Below are positions 7,061-17,700 of a DNA stretch of 35,733 bases, piece by piece. Source of the DNA: an uncultured Pseudomonadota bacterium (GTDB lineage: Bacteria; Pseudomonadota; Alphaproteobacteria; UBA9219). Position 1 is the first letter of the stretch. Each line of letters opens with the position of its first letter. A program made the translations under genes and the position numbers. Location of the stretch: assembly GCA_903920205.1 (NCBI GenBank), contig CAIXLI010000225.1:1-35733 (forward strand), given 5' to 3'. The notes under the pieces were generated by a model. That model saw nothing but the letters and a program-made list of their open reading frames with translations. It was not told the origin of the DNA and did no database searches.

Positions 7061-10000
7061 TTACCCACCCCCTTGTGGCATCATCTGGCAGGTTGCGAAC
7101 GATATCGTCTATGCCCTTACGTTCAAGGACGCCAACGATCATCCATGCTCGTCCACTTGCCCACTCTGGAGTCCTAATCGTATCAATATTAGTCCCCGAA
7201 GACCATGTGTTAGGCTGTGCAGCTTCTTCTAACAAAATGCCATTTTCTGTGGCAAAACCAACGGCAGTCGCCCAATGTTGGTTTGTTCTCGCGACAAGAG
7301 ATGAAGTCCCCGCAGATAAAGGTTCGGCTTCATTACCAACGAGACGCCGCCAAGTCGCAGCTTCTGTGTTTGTCAGGTAAGGTAGCAAGAGGCGTGGTTC
7401 CAGAACAAAGATCGCTGCCAGTCTGACTTGCCGTGCAGGAACTGGCTTGGCCATCGTCTTTAAGATGGCAGCAAGAGCAAGCCCCGTTCCCGTGTGTTGA
7501 TCAAGTGCCGCGCCAACACGCTCCCATGCACCATCATGGAGTGCTGAAACGTTGGGAACAACAGGTGCGGGAGCTTTGGCTGGAGCGGTCGCAGGAAGTG
7601 GAACTTTTTGTGTTTCAGCAGCCATTCCGGCAATGCGATCCCACGCTTCCAGCACGAGCTTTTCCGTGCGGAATTCTCCGTAACGGGCCTCTTCTTTGGT
7701 TTTCAGAACGCGGAATGTCTCGGAAGGATAGTCGGGGCCTTTGGCTTTCGCGGGATCAAGGATGTATTGCATCTCTTCCTTCGACAGGCCGTATTTTTTG
7801 CCAAAGAAAGCATCAAGTTCCCCGCGCAGAATGGCGCGACGGTTCTCGTCCCAGATGAATGGTTGCCCTGTGTAGCCCAAATCTTCTGCCCATGGGCGCA
7901 AGGCGTAACTTGTGTATGTCAGCTCAAGAATCCGTGGAACGACGAAATTGATGTCCGCGTCAGCAAAAGAGGAAGGCGGCAGAACTGCGAGTTGCTTGAG
8001 ATAGCTGTAGGTAAGATGTGTCCCCCCAACTGATAGGCGTGCTACGAAATCAAACGCCATGGATGTCCACAACGCTAACGAGACGGCAGCCATTTTAGCG
8101 GGTACATTCATATAAAAGAGAGGCATATTGTGACCAACCCCGACTTTTGGGAACACACTTGCTATTACCGTGCGTTCGTTAGTCGCATTGGTTATATCTC
8201 GCCAGCCCATAAGCCAGCGTGGCTGCTTACGATTGATGATAGATGATACCAAGCTTAAAGCGTCGCCAATGCCTTCGTGTAAAAAATCAACATCGTCAGA
8301 ATTCAGAGGGGTTTCCGTTTGTGCTTCGACACCGTTGGCAATAGTTTTAGGCTCCAGGAGCCAGCGATCAGTTGTCTTGCCAAGCGCGGCACGCCAAGGC
8401 CGATCACGACCGAGAATGCGCACAAGGTCATCCTCGCGCATGGGACGACCTTCATGGACATGAAAATATCCCGCCAGCCATTCTGCTAACCCTTTAAGGC
8501 AACGTTCGGTACTGTTCTCTCTCCATGCTCGCTTTAACCCCGCAGGAACACGGGCGGCCCGGAACTGCACTTCATCCACGGGAACCCAATAGCGTGGCTG
8601 AGGTTCGAAATTCACATCCTGTTTCTCAGCCAATGTAGAATCTCGTGCGCCTTCTTCATCCTCCGACGAAGCACCGGCATATGTGGCCCAACGGTGATCA
8701 AAATGATGAATCATTTTGGCTTCGTACAGGGGAACATACCGACAAATATTGCCATCAATCTCCTTCAGCCAATCGCTCATGTCCCGAGTCCAGCCATCTA
8801 CAATTAATTGCCGCTCGCTCCTAAATAATTCAGAAGCTGACGTCATATTGAAAAGGCCTTGCTGAAAAGAGACACCCCACGGATTAATATCGCCCCCAGC
8901 ATTATTCGCGCGCTCCTGAATTAATACCGGTGCCTGAACATAAAATTTTGCCGCCAACTCAGCATCTTTGCGGGAACGGAAAACTGGGGCTGTCTTGGTA
9001 TTGGGATTGATATGAGCAATTTGTTCGGCGGTTAGAGTAAAACGCCGCTCAGCTTCCTCAAAGTGGCTCGAATTGGTGAGAAAAAACGAAAATTCCGCCT
9101 CGTCGGAATTCCCGATTGTAAGCAAACAAAATTTCATTCGGCTATCAACGGCAGGAAATAGCTTCTCTCGGTTCTCAAAATCGATCAGCCTAGCTAAGCG
9201 CCCCTTTTCCACAAGATTGCCGAAAAAAGCGCTGGTAGAACTGTCTGTTGCAATCCCTGTCGGAACAATTATTCCAGAGCGCCCTTCTGGACAAGCTAGG
9301 TTTGCAAAATGTTCAGCAAACAGAGCATAGGTATTAATTTTGCCAACAGCGGTTAATCCATATCGACCCGATGTGCGAAAAAATTCATTCACAGCTTCAT
9401 GGATTTGTTTGTCAAAAATGAATTGTTCCCAGATTCTAGGGCTATTGACCCCAAGGCAAGCAATTGCTTTTTTTCGATCATCACCGGACAACGCTGCAAT
9501 TTCAGGCAATTTTGCTGCAAAATATTCTTGCTCGTCTAACTGAGATACTTCCCACGGTGGATTGCCGACGACAACATCAAACCCACCACGCGCGAAGACG
9601 TGCGGAAATTCCAAATGCCAGTGAAGTGCGCTCACTTTATGGGCGGCATCTGAAGCTATTCCGACGAGAGGGCCGTAAATGCTCTCGCCTCGCGCTGCCT
9701 TCCACACATGCTCTGTCAAAGGCATGATCGGACGAGCACGTTCGCCAGGGCCGGGAACAGGGCCTGTTTTCGGGATGAAGAACGCAGCGACAAACAAATC
9801 ACAGGCAGTCTTTAGATTTAGCCAGTTTTGACCTGTGTGGAGGTGCTCGAATGCTTTCCGTTTGGCCGAAATTTCTTCCAGTGAATTTTCTGGCATATCA
9901 ACCAGAGCACGCGCTGCGTCGATTAAATCAGCAGGAGGGCGAAGATCAGAAAGGAAGCCAGTTGCGCCCTGACCGTCGCGCTGTTCCTTGTTGTGCTTTG

Positions 10001-11900
10001 TGTATGCCTTGGCGATTTCTTTCACATCACCGGTCAGTGCCTTAAATGCCTCGTCAGGAATGCCCTTGCGCAGCATTTCGAGATCAAAGACGCCAACAAG
10101 GCTGTCACCACATCGTATGCGGGCATCTAGAAATGAAAGAGGTTTGCCCGGCTCCAACGCTTCAATCCAAAGAGCTACCTTACAAAGCTCAACAGCCATG
10201 GGGTTGCGATCGACGCCGTAAATGCAATGCGAGACAACTTCACGCAGCGCGTGCTGAAATTCCATCTGTGATGGAGCACCGGGACTACGCAACTTGGCAA
10301 TCCGCGCTGCTGCGCGTCTGGCTGCACCCAACAGAAAATGACCAGAACCGCAGGCCGGATCGATAATCGACAGTTTCAGAATTTCCGAGGCGGGATCTGC
10401 TGGATTACGCGCTTCTGCATCATCCAGTACAGGATCAAGCGTGGAATCGAGCAAGAGCTTCACAAGAGAGTCTGGCGTGTAATAACTGCCAGAGGTCTTG
10501 CGCGCATTGCCCTTGGTCTCTAACCCTTCGGCAAAATCAAAACTACGCGTTACCGCGTTTGCGCGGGGCGTTAGCTCCAGCAGGCTTTCATAAACGGAGC
10601 CAAGTTCTTCTGTCTCCATGTCTCGCCAATTGACGCGCGTCAGAGGTTGTCCTTCAGGACGAAGCCATGCGAGCCGCCATATCGCGGCCAAGAAACGCCT
10701 ATTCTCAATTTTCGCATCTGTTAGGGTCGGCATCTGCCCATGAGAGAAAAGGCCGCCAAGTGCAGGTAGTCCTAATCGCGGCTCGCCGCGAGATAGCGCC
10801 GCAAAGGTCGCCTTTAGTCCTTCCCAAACATCGACGTTGCGATCCCATGCCACGCGCCGCATGCATCGTTCACGAAGACGGTTTAATGAATAGCCTTGGG
10901 CATACGTTTTGCGGACGGCTTCAATGGCATCTGTAGGATGGAGAAGATCCCTATCTTCAGCGGCGAATAGGAAGATCAGGCGGTAAATCAGACGCAGCAG
11001 TTCTTCGAAATAGACCTGCTGGGTTAGCTTGCCTTCAGTAAGCGCCTGCCGCAAAGCGTCATTGGCGCGATTTTCCACAAATCCTTGGCCGAGTTCGAGC
11101 AGTGCAGATTCAACACCCTGACGCAGCTTGTCCCGCGCGGCCACACCTTCAACGCGGCCACGGTCACGCCAGCGCTCAAGCGCGCAGTCACTTGGAGACT
11201 TGCCTGGATCACCGAAACGGCTTTGATGAATAAGAAGCCATAGCGCAGAGAAGTCAAAGAAAAGCCCATCGGAAAAAATCTTGGCTATATCGAATTCGAT
11301 CCAGGCTGGCCGCGTAAGACTGATGTTATCGCGCATAAGCCGCAAGACCAGTCCGTCAGAGGCAAGCCCCCAAAGAATGCTGTCCTGCGCATTCAGATAT
11401 TCCTGCAAAAGCAAAGTAGCTGATCGACGACGCGTTCCATCCGCGAACTGGGCAAGACTTTCATCGACTCCGGCCTTGCGTGAGCCGTCAGCAGACGCTG
11501 GCGCTATAACAATCGGGACATGACCATCAAAAGCAGCATATGGGACAGGAAACTCGCGTGCGCCCAAGCGAACAATGGGCTGCGGCGCAACGGCATCGAA
11601 GCCAAAGCATTTCTTAAGAAGCTCAGCAACAAATTGGCTGGATGCATTTACGTTCTGTCGGCGAGATGCAGAAAACTTGGCCCAAAGAGCCTCTCCGATA
11701 CGATAATAGCGCGCGATTTCATCCCGAAGTTTTAGACCAGGTTCAATGCCATAGCTTTCCTCAGTCTGGTCGTTGGCTTCAAAAGTCGCAATCTTGGCAA
11801 CCATATCAGGTGTGAGAAGCGCGCCAATAATCTCTATACCCGCGAAATCAAGTCGTGCGCTGCGACGGGATTGCCGGAGTCTGGAGGAATTTCGTGCCAT
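7044..11900 (-). CDS. Large Eco57I/PglX-like N6-adenine-type DNA methyltransferase (DrmMI-like)
   Basis: The product has 1618 residues. I chose ATG 11900 because GAGGAAAG lies directly upstream; the frame is open to 11930 but that start would overlap the helicase gene. After GSYYTPDSLVKLLLDST (about residue 470), the SAM-binding motif I is DPACGSGHFLLGA (residues 514-526) and the catalytic motif IV is GNPPW (N780), which marks a gamma-type amino methyltransferase, most likely m6A. Residues 1-450 resemble the N-terminal region of type IIG/PglX-like proteins, but the expected PD-(D/E)xK residues are not evident, so nuclease activity is doubtful. The region after residue 800 should include target recognition. 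In class 1 DISARM a large methylase of this kind marks self DNA; that role is inferred here. Confidence 0.85.
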   Translation of the reverse strand: MARNSSRLRQSRRSARLDFAGIEIIGALLTPDMVAKIATFEANDQTEESYGIEPGLKLRDEIARYYRIGEALWAKFSASRRQNVNASSQFVAELLKKCFGFDAVAPQPIVRLGAREFPVPYAAFDGHVPIVIAPASADGSRKAGVDESLAQFADGTRRRSATLLLQEYLNAQDSILWGLASDGLVLRLMRDNISLTRPAWIEFDIAKIFSDGLFFDFSALWLLIHQSRFGDPGKSPSDCALERWRDRGRVEGVAARDKLRQGVESALLELGQGFVENRANDALRQALTEGKLTQQVYFEELLRLIYRLIFLFAAEDRDLLHPTDAIEAVRKTYAQGYSLNRLRERCMRRVAWDRNVDVWEGLKATFAALSRGEPRLGLPALGGLFSHGQMPTLTDAKIENRRFLAAIWRLAWLRPEGQPLTRVNWRDMETEELGSVYESLLELTPRANAVTRSFDFAEGLETKGNARKTSGSYYTPDSLVKLLLDSTLDPVLDDAEARNPADPASEILKLSIIDPACGSGHFLLGAARRAAARIAKLRSPGAPSQMEFQHALREVVSHCIYGVDRNPMAVELCKVALWIEALEPGKPLSFLDARIRCGDSLVGVFDLEMLRKGIPDEAFKALTGDVKEIAKAYTKHNKEQRDGQGATGFLSDLRPPADLIDAARALVDMPENSLEEISAKRKAFEHLHTGQNWLNLKTACDLFVAAFFIPKTGPVPGPGERARPIMPLTEHVWKAARGESIYGPLVGIASDAAHKVSALHWHLEFPHVFARGGFDVVVGNPPWEVSQLDEQEYFAAKLPEIAALSGDDRKKAIACLGVNSPRIWEQFIFDKQIHEAVNEFFRTSGRYGLTAVGKINTYALFAEHFANLACPEGRSGIIVPTGIATDSSTSAFFGNLVEKGRLARLIDFENREKLFPAVDSRMKFCLLTIGNSDEAEFSFFLTNSSHFEEAERRFTLTAEQIAHINPNTKTAPVFRSRKDAELAAKFYVQAPVLIQERANNAGGDINPWGVSFQQGLFNMTSASELFRSERQLIVDGWTRDMSDWLKEIDGNICRYVPLYEAKMIHHFDHRWATYAGASSEDEEGARDSTLAEKQDVNFEPQPRYWVPVDEVQFRAARVPAGLKRAWRENSTERCLKGLAEWLAGYFHVHEGRPMREDDLVRILGRDRPWRAALGKTTDRWLLEPKTIANGVEAQTETPLNSDDVDFLHEGIGDALSLVSSIINRKQPRWLMGWRDITNATNERTVIASVFPKVGVGHNMPLFYMNVPAKMAAVSLALWTSMAFDFVARLSVGGTHLTYSYLKQLAVLPPSSFADADINFVVPRILELTYTSYALRPWAEDLGYTGQPFIWDENRRAILRGELDAFFGKKYGLSKEEMQYILDPAKAKGPDYPSETFRVLKTKEEARYGEFRTEKLVLEAWDRIAGMAAETQKVPLPATAPAKAPAPVVPNVSALHDGAWERVGAALDQHTGTGLALAAILKTMAKPVPARQVRLAAIFVLEPRLLLPYLTNTEAATWRRLVGNEAEPLSAGTSSLVARTNQHWATAVGFATENGILLEEAAQPNTWSSGTNIDTIRTPEWASGRAWMIVGVLERKGIDDIVRNLPDDATRGWVNAEAA

Positions 11901-11907
11901 GCTTTCC

Positions 11908-14700
11908 TCAGATCTTCGGTAAAAGAACATATAGGCCTATCACGTCAGCTGGCGTGATGGTCTCGACTTTAACGGACGCCTTAGAACCCAGAGCTTGGCG
12001 AACGCGAGAGTGATCTTCCGCCAGTATCCCAGCACGTTCCACAGCATAAGCATCTAGCGCGGGCGATAGGCTGTCCAGTTTGGCAACTACTGAAGCAAGC
12101 TGGGCGTCTCGCACACGTTCAATAACATTTCCGCTATCTGCTTCGAGCAACGCAAATGCTTTTTCTCCATCAGCCACGCGAACGTCATTCTGAAAAGCGA
12201 TTGCGGCAGCTTCTTCTGCCATAGCAAATTGTGGCCCAAGTCGACCGCGTGAATCGATGCGATGTCGTATTCTTAATAACAACAAGGTAGTGACTGCCTC
12301 GACCGCTCCAGATTCCCACACACCACAACGCGGTAAAGTTGCTGGATCATCCTGTCTTGACTGGGGATCAAGCGCATTTTCAAGAAACGTTTCGGCGAGC
12401 ACACTCGGCAAAGGATGTGCGCGGTGAATTGACAAATATCCTGCGCGGGGACGAGCTTCGAATGCCACCTTCAGGGGCTTCGCTGTAGCGTCGTCATTAA
12501 GCAGCCCTTCGGTTGCAAAACGTTCCCTGAGTGTTTCCGGAACAAGGTGCAGTGGTGCCGTATATCCCCCAAGTGACTGCGGCGTCAGAGCAGCCCCCAA
12601 ACGCATCAGCGACCGTGAAACAAAACGTTCCGTATCCTCGAATCCCCCAAGCGATTTACGCGTGGCCTCCCATTCAGGAGCTACTTCTTCCGGTTTGATG
12701 CTTCGCTGAGCAAAAATCGTGCGCGCTTTCTTTTCCTTCTCAGATGCATTGATCCAAGCGAGGTCAATCTCTTTTGCCTCTTGGGTATCCGTAACTGTGA
12801 AATCCAAATTCAATTGGCGCCTGTCTTTAGCACGCAGCAGCACGGCAGACATGAGCGCTTTGGTTAAACTGCCGTTTTCATCCGGCATAGGGACTTGCAC
12901 GCCCGTTCTTTTTTCTATGGCGCGGGCTTTACGCAAAATGACATCGAGGACAGCTCCATCCACCGGATTGTTCTCACCGTAGATCAGGATTGTGCGGACT
13001 ATTTCATTTTTTTGTCCAAATCGATCGACACGACCATCCCTCTGTTGATGTCTGGTGGGGTTCCAAGATAAATCATAATGAACAACAGCGTTAAAATATG
13101 CCTGTAAATTAATGCCTTCAGACAAGCAGTCGGTAGCAACCAGAATCCGGTTATCTTTCTCTCCGAGAGCCTCAACACGTTTTTCACGCTCTTCGGATGG
13201 GAGCGCCCCCGTAACAACCTCGACGGTGTGGCCCTTAAATGCCTTTTGCAGTGCTTCGCCGACAGCCTCAGCTGTAGCAATGTAGCGACAGAAAACAACT
13301 GGCGAATATTTTCCTTCAAGTAGGTTATTTATGGAAGATTTTAGAATTGAGAACTTTGGATCACGTGCAAAGTTCTCACCAAGCCGTTCAGCCTGATCGA
13401 TCAGAGACTGCAAGCGAGAACTTTCGAGTGCTGCCCCTGGTTCCAGATCATCTTCTACGGCCTCTTCATCATCAACTGTGCTTGCAGCGATCTTTTCAGC
13501 ATCTGCGTTGTCTGCATCGAGGATAGCGCGCGTTCTAAGTGCGCGAAGCGCAGCAGCTGGACTAGATCCGACGCACCGCATCAATGCTAAAGTTCCCCAG
13601 AAAGCCAAGCGACGACGCAGGTCACCTTCTTCAGCTTCAACAGCTTCGGCACAATAGTCGAGCACATCACCAAAAAATCGTTCAGAATCGCCTGAGAGTT
13701 TGTATTTCAGTTCCGTTATCTCTCGTTGCGGGAATATCCCCGGCTCACGCCAAGCATCAATGTCTGCTCGACGCCTCTGGATAAAATGGCTGGCAAGGCG
13801 CTCGCGCAGACCTCGATGTGTATCATCTGCGGCATCAGAAAGCCCAATAAAGTCGGGATGAAGCAAACCAAGGAGGTTATGGAAGGCCGTCTCATCACCA
13901 GAATGAGGCGTAGCGGTAAGCATAACTATGTGCCGTGAGTTATCTTCAGCCAACTTTTTGAGAAGTTCAAAACGACGATGTCGCGATTGACCGCCAGTTA
14001 CGGCAGAGTGAGCTTCATCCACAACAACCATTTTGGGACACGCCCGAAGAAAATCATCAAGGCGTCTATCGCTCTTGATGAAATCCATACTAACTACAGT
14101 GTAAGGGTAAGCCTCAAACACACTCATGGTATTTGGCAAATCGCGTTCTAAGCGCACTGCCTCTGATGCAGTGACGGGCGTCGCTGTTAAAGAAAATTTT
14201 GTTTCAAGTTCAGATGTCCACTGCTCCACAAGATGCGGCGGGCAAAGCACTGAGAAACGATCAATTTCTCCACGATCAATTAATTCGCGCAGAATTAGTC
14301 CGGCCTCAATAGTTTTACCTATACCGACATCATCAGCAATCAAGAGACGAACTATTTCTTGACGAAGTGCCATCATCAATGGCGCAAGTTGGTAGGCGCG
14401 CGGTTCAAAATTAATCCGACCAGCTCCACGGAATGGGCCGGCGCCTCGCCGCAAGGAAAGTTTTAGAGCATCCCGCAAAAGGAGCGCTGCTTCACGAGGG
14501 CCAGCTCGCATATCATTCGGAGGAGCAATCGAAGTATAAGTTACATCTTCAAGCTCAAGCTCTGGAACAATAGTCTCAACGTCCTGTTCGGAACCGCTTA
14601 ATGGCCGAAGACGTAGGGCATCCCCTGAACTCAGGACGATCCACTGGCGATTTCGGGCACACACCAGTTCGCCAGGAGAAAAGGTGGCTACTGCATTCAT
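11908..14700 (-). CDS. drmD: SNF2-family helicase, DISARM DrmD-like
   Basis: The 930-residue protein opens with a FSPGELVCARNRQWIVL segment and LRLRPLSGSEQDVETI, then GAGPFRGAGRINFEPRAYQL. I recognise this N-terminal pattern from DrmD proteins of class 1 DISARM. Helicase motifs follow: IADDVGIGKT (Walker A, residues 121-130), DEAH (228-231), LTATPHSG (261-268), and in the second lobe ATDCLSEGINLQ and QRDGRVDRFGQ (residues 553-563). It should be an ATP-driven DNA translocase. The start ATG overlaps the preceding stop by four bases and the stop is seven bases before the methylase start, which fits stoichiometric co-expression with both neighbours. The family call is from memory of the motif pattern. 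Confidence 0.85.
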   Translation of the reverse strand: MNAVATFSPGELVCARNRQWIVLSSGDALRLRPLSGSEQDVETIVPELELEDVTYTSIAPPNDMRAGPREAALLLRDALKLSLRRGAGPFRGAGRINFEPRAYQLAPLMMALRQEIVRLLIADDVGIGKTIEAGLILRELIDRGEIDRFSVLCPPHLVEQWTSELETKFSLTATPVTASEAVRLERDLPNTMSVFEAYPYTVVSMDFIKSDRRLDDFLRACPKMVVVDEAHSAVTGGQSRHRRFELLKKLAEDNSRHIVMLTATPHSGDETAFHNLLGLLHPDFIGLSDAADDTHRGLRERLASHFIQRRRADIDAWREPGIFPQREITELKYKLSGDSERFFGDVLDYCAEAVEAEEGDLRRRLAFWGTLALMRCVGSSPAAALRALRTRAILDADNADAEKIAASTVDDEEAVEDDLEPGAALESSRLQSLIDQAERLGENFARDPKFSILKSSINNLLEGKYSPVVFCRYIATAEAVGEALQKAFKGHTVEVVTGALPSEEREKRVEALGEKDNRILVATDCLSEGINLQAYFNAVVHYDLSWNPTRHQQRDGRVDRFGQKNEIVRTILIYGENNPVDGAVLDVILRKARAIEKRTGVQVPMPDENGSLTKALMSAVLLRAKDRRQLNLDFTVTDTQEAKEIDLAWINASEKEKKARTIFAQRSIKPEEVAPEWEATRKSLGGFEDTERFVSRSLMRLGAALTPQSLGGYTAPLHLVPETLRERFATEGLLNDDATAKPLKVAFEARPRAGYLSIHRAHPLPSVLAETFLENALDPQSRQDDPATLPRCGVWESGAVEAVTTLLLLRIRHRIDSRGRLGPQFAMAEEAAAIAFQNDVRVADGEKAFALLEADSGNVIERVRDAQLASVVAKLDSLSPALDAYAVERAGILAEDHSRVRQALGSKASVKVETITPADVIGLYVLLPKI

Positions 14701-17700
14701 GATGACTTCTTTCCAAGTAGCGAGGTGATGTGCGCGAACGCTTCCGCGCGCTTCTTCTCATCTTTTGAGAGGACTACAAGCTCAATGCCCTTTGCAGCAA
14801 TCTTCTCACGAAGATGTGGAAGAACTTTTTCCTCTTCAATAGCAGCTACCCTAGCTAATCGCCATACGAGAGTGATTGTTATGTCGCCAATCGTAAGAGG
14901 CTCAACGTCCGGAGCAGGACAGCCTCTTATGTCTACCGTTACGGGTATAACCTTAATCGGCAACGAATTATCCGAAAAAGCCAATCGAAGAAGTATTTCT
15001 TGTACTATCTTGTTGCGTCTATCAATCAGCTCATGATCTGGCTGGTTGAAGTAGGATAGCAAACAGCGATAACACCCGGCCACACAGCGAACACCCGGGA
15101 CTACGCTCAACGTATCTGCGCCACTTAAAGCAGCCGCCTGTAATGAATTAGGATCAAAATGCATAATCTCTAATGCTTTCCGAGCAACAGTGTGAAAACT
15201 GTTTCTGTCATTCATAAGCCGCGAAAGCGCACCTGCACCGCCTTCCGCTGCTTCGTAAAAAAACAAAGCGCGACGATCTTTACGATTGGGCGTTGGCTCT
15301 GCCAGAATTTCTCCTTCTTCGAGCTGGTAGACAGCCTCAATGCCGCGCGCTAGCGCATGCTGAAGCGTGGCCATTACTGTGTTTGTGTCGTCACTTGTCT
15401 CCGCAATCCACTTTTCTGGAAAACGGAGAAGCAGCGCATTCTTCCGATCTTCAACGACTGGTGTAATTCTTTGCCTGACATTTGTGGGTAATCGTTCTTC
15501 ATTATCCTGCGAACTGGCTGCTCCGACCCAATAGCCACTTTTAGGGTCTATGCAGAAGCCAATTTCACTTTCGTCCTTGCGGCGCCTGAGTCCCTTATTG
15601 ATGCGTCGCACCAAAGCCGCAGGCGCGAAAATAGCTGTCAGGATTTCACCTGTTGTATCGCTTACCTCCCTCGTTAAATTTCCTGACGCCTGCTGAAAGG
15701 AGAATGTCGTCTGAAGGTCAAAACCTTGTCGACGGCGATCTTCATCATTTGCCGTTATCCGCTCAACCTGTTTCGTGCCAACATTCTCAATTTTATGTAG
15801 CTCGCGGATGATGTTGGATCCATTCAATGGGTGGCCACACACATGGCATTTTTCAGGCGGCTCTCCATCATGGCTTGCTCCACACGTTGGACAAACGGCA
15901 GTGCTAAAAGTGGGCAACAGGCCATCCGGGCCACCGCCGGCCTCTTTCAACAAAGCCCTGTCAACACGGTAGGCGCGCCCCTCATGGTAAACCAAGCTTC
16001 CGGGGCCGAATTCAGCTATTGCGAGGAATCTCGCCCGCTGCAGATACCGTTGCCCTTTGCCTCCTTGTCCACCTGGAACGAAGGCCATTAAAGGCAATCG
16101 AGGAAAATTGTATCCTGGCAAGAAGCCTTCTGTGGCCAAGTAACGATAAACATAAAAATCAGAACCTTGATTTTCAGCACCCTGTAGAAGCAATTTAATT
16201 TGAGTATTTCCAGCCGCCTGTCTTCCTTCCGCTGCCCTACGTTCAATCGGAGAGATTGAGTAATCCTGCAGCGTGCGGGTGGCGTCGTCTACTTGTCGTT
16301 CTGCCGCACGAAGGAGATCTCTCCAGCGATCGAAGGCACATGCAAAAATGCCGGGGGCATTTGCAATTATCGTTTTAGCATGTTGTTTGATGTCGATAAG
16401 CCAATCGGGCAATACATCTCCATAATCCCGTTCCAGCGCAGAAAGTACGGCCCTCACGCACTTTTCAGCGGCCAAAACTGTTTCTTGTGATGATATTCGG
16501 CTCCAAATATCAGCCAGAAGTGGTTTGTTTTGGGACGTCATATCCAGATTTCTAGATATGGCGCGATCAAGCTCTAGCCCACTCGCTGCTAACCATTCTG
16601 CATGAAGATGACTCGCCACTAAATCCGGATTAGTGAGATCAATTGATGGAGGTTTAACAACACCATCCACCATAGCCTTGGGTTGTTCGAAAAAATACTG
16701 ATCATGAGGACTCTGTGCGGCACAATACGCAACGACGAGTGCCGCTTGACCACTTCTTCCAGATCTGCCGCTTCGCTGAGCGTAATTGGCAGGTGTCGGG
16801 GGAACATTGCGCATGTAAACAACATTCATTGTGGATATGTCGACGCCCAACTCCATTGTGGGTGAACAAAAGAGCGTTGGGAGAAATCGGTTGTCCTCAC
16901 GCAGCTCTTTTAGCCGATCTATTTTCGCGGCTAATGATTTCTGGTCATCAGAAGAAAAACGAAACCGCGCCTCACGCAGTTCACGCAGATCGCTATCCAC
17001 CTGAGCGGTATGTTCGCGCCCCTCTAAACCGAAAAGCGCACCTCCGCCTGCCGCTAATAGTTGTGCGATTTCTTCATAAAGCCCCCGAAAGAAGGGGTTC
17101 TTGTGTTCCGTGTTATCTTCATGCTCTGTCGCTTTGAAAGCTATGGACGAGGAAATAAGTCGCCATCCGTCGCCGCCGACAGGTGACGCAACTTGAGTGG
17201 CGATACCTTGTTTTTTTGCAGCCCTCAATATGGTTTCGATAATTTCAACAACTTCTTGACTGGATGGGTGCTCCCCAGAAAAGGTCATTTTCTTGAGTTC
17301 GCGCCCTACAAGACTTTGTGAACTACCTCGCAAAATAAGGGCTTCATCTTTTTGTTGTAAGTCATTTCGGCTTGGTGGTCTAGGCATGAACACAGATGCT
17401 GCAAAAAACCTTTCATCATCAAGACACCAGGGAGCCTTGATAAGGCTTCGCATGCGCCCCACGAGACTTTCAATTTTTAGCCTATCCAACGCATCGCATT
17501 CAACAGCAAGGCCTCTGCGCATAGTATCAAACAAAACCTTGGCTGCTTTTTTTCTTTCTTCTGATGATGCCGCACTCAGAACGCGAGACCCGCTAAAAAA
17601 GCTTTCTTCAAGAACCATTTCATCAAGAGATAGATAGTGAGCTTCTATAAGCCCAAGCTGTTCGAGATTGGGATTTGTATATCTCCAGCCTCTGCGTTGG

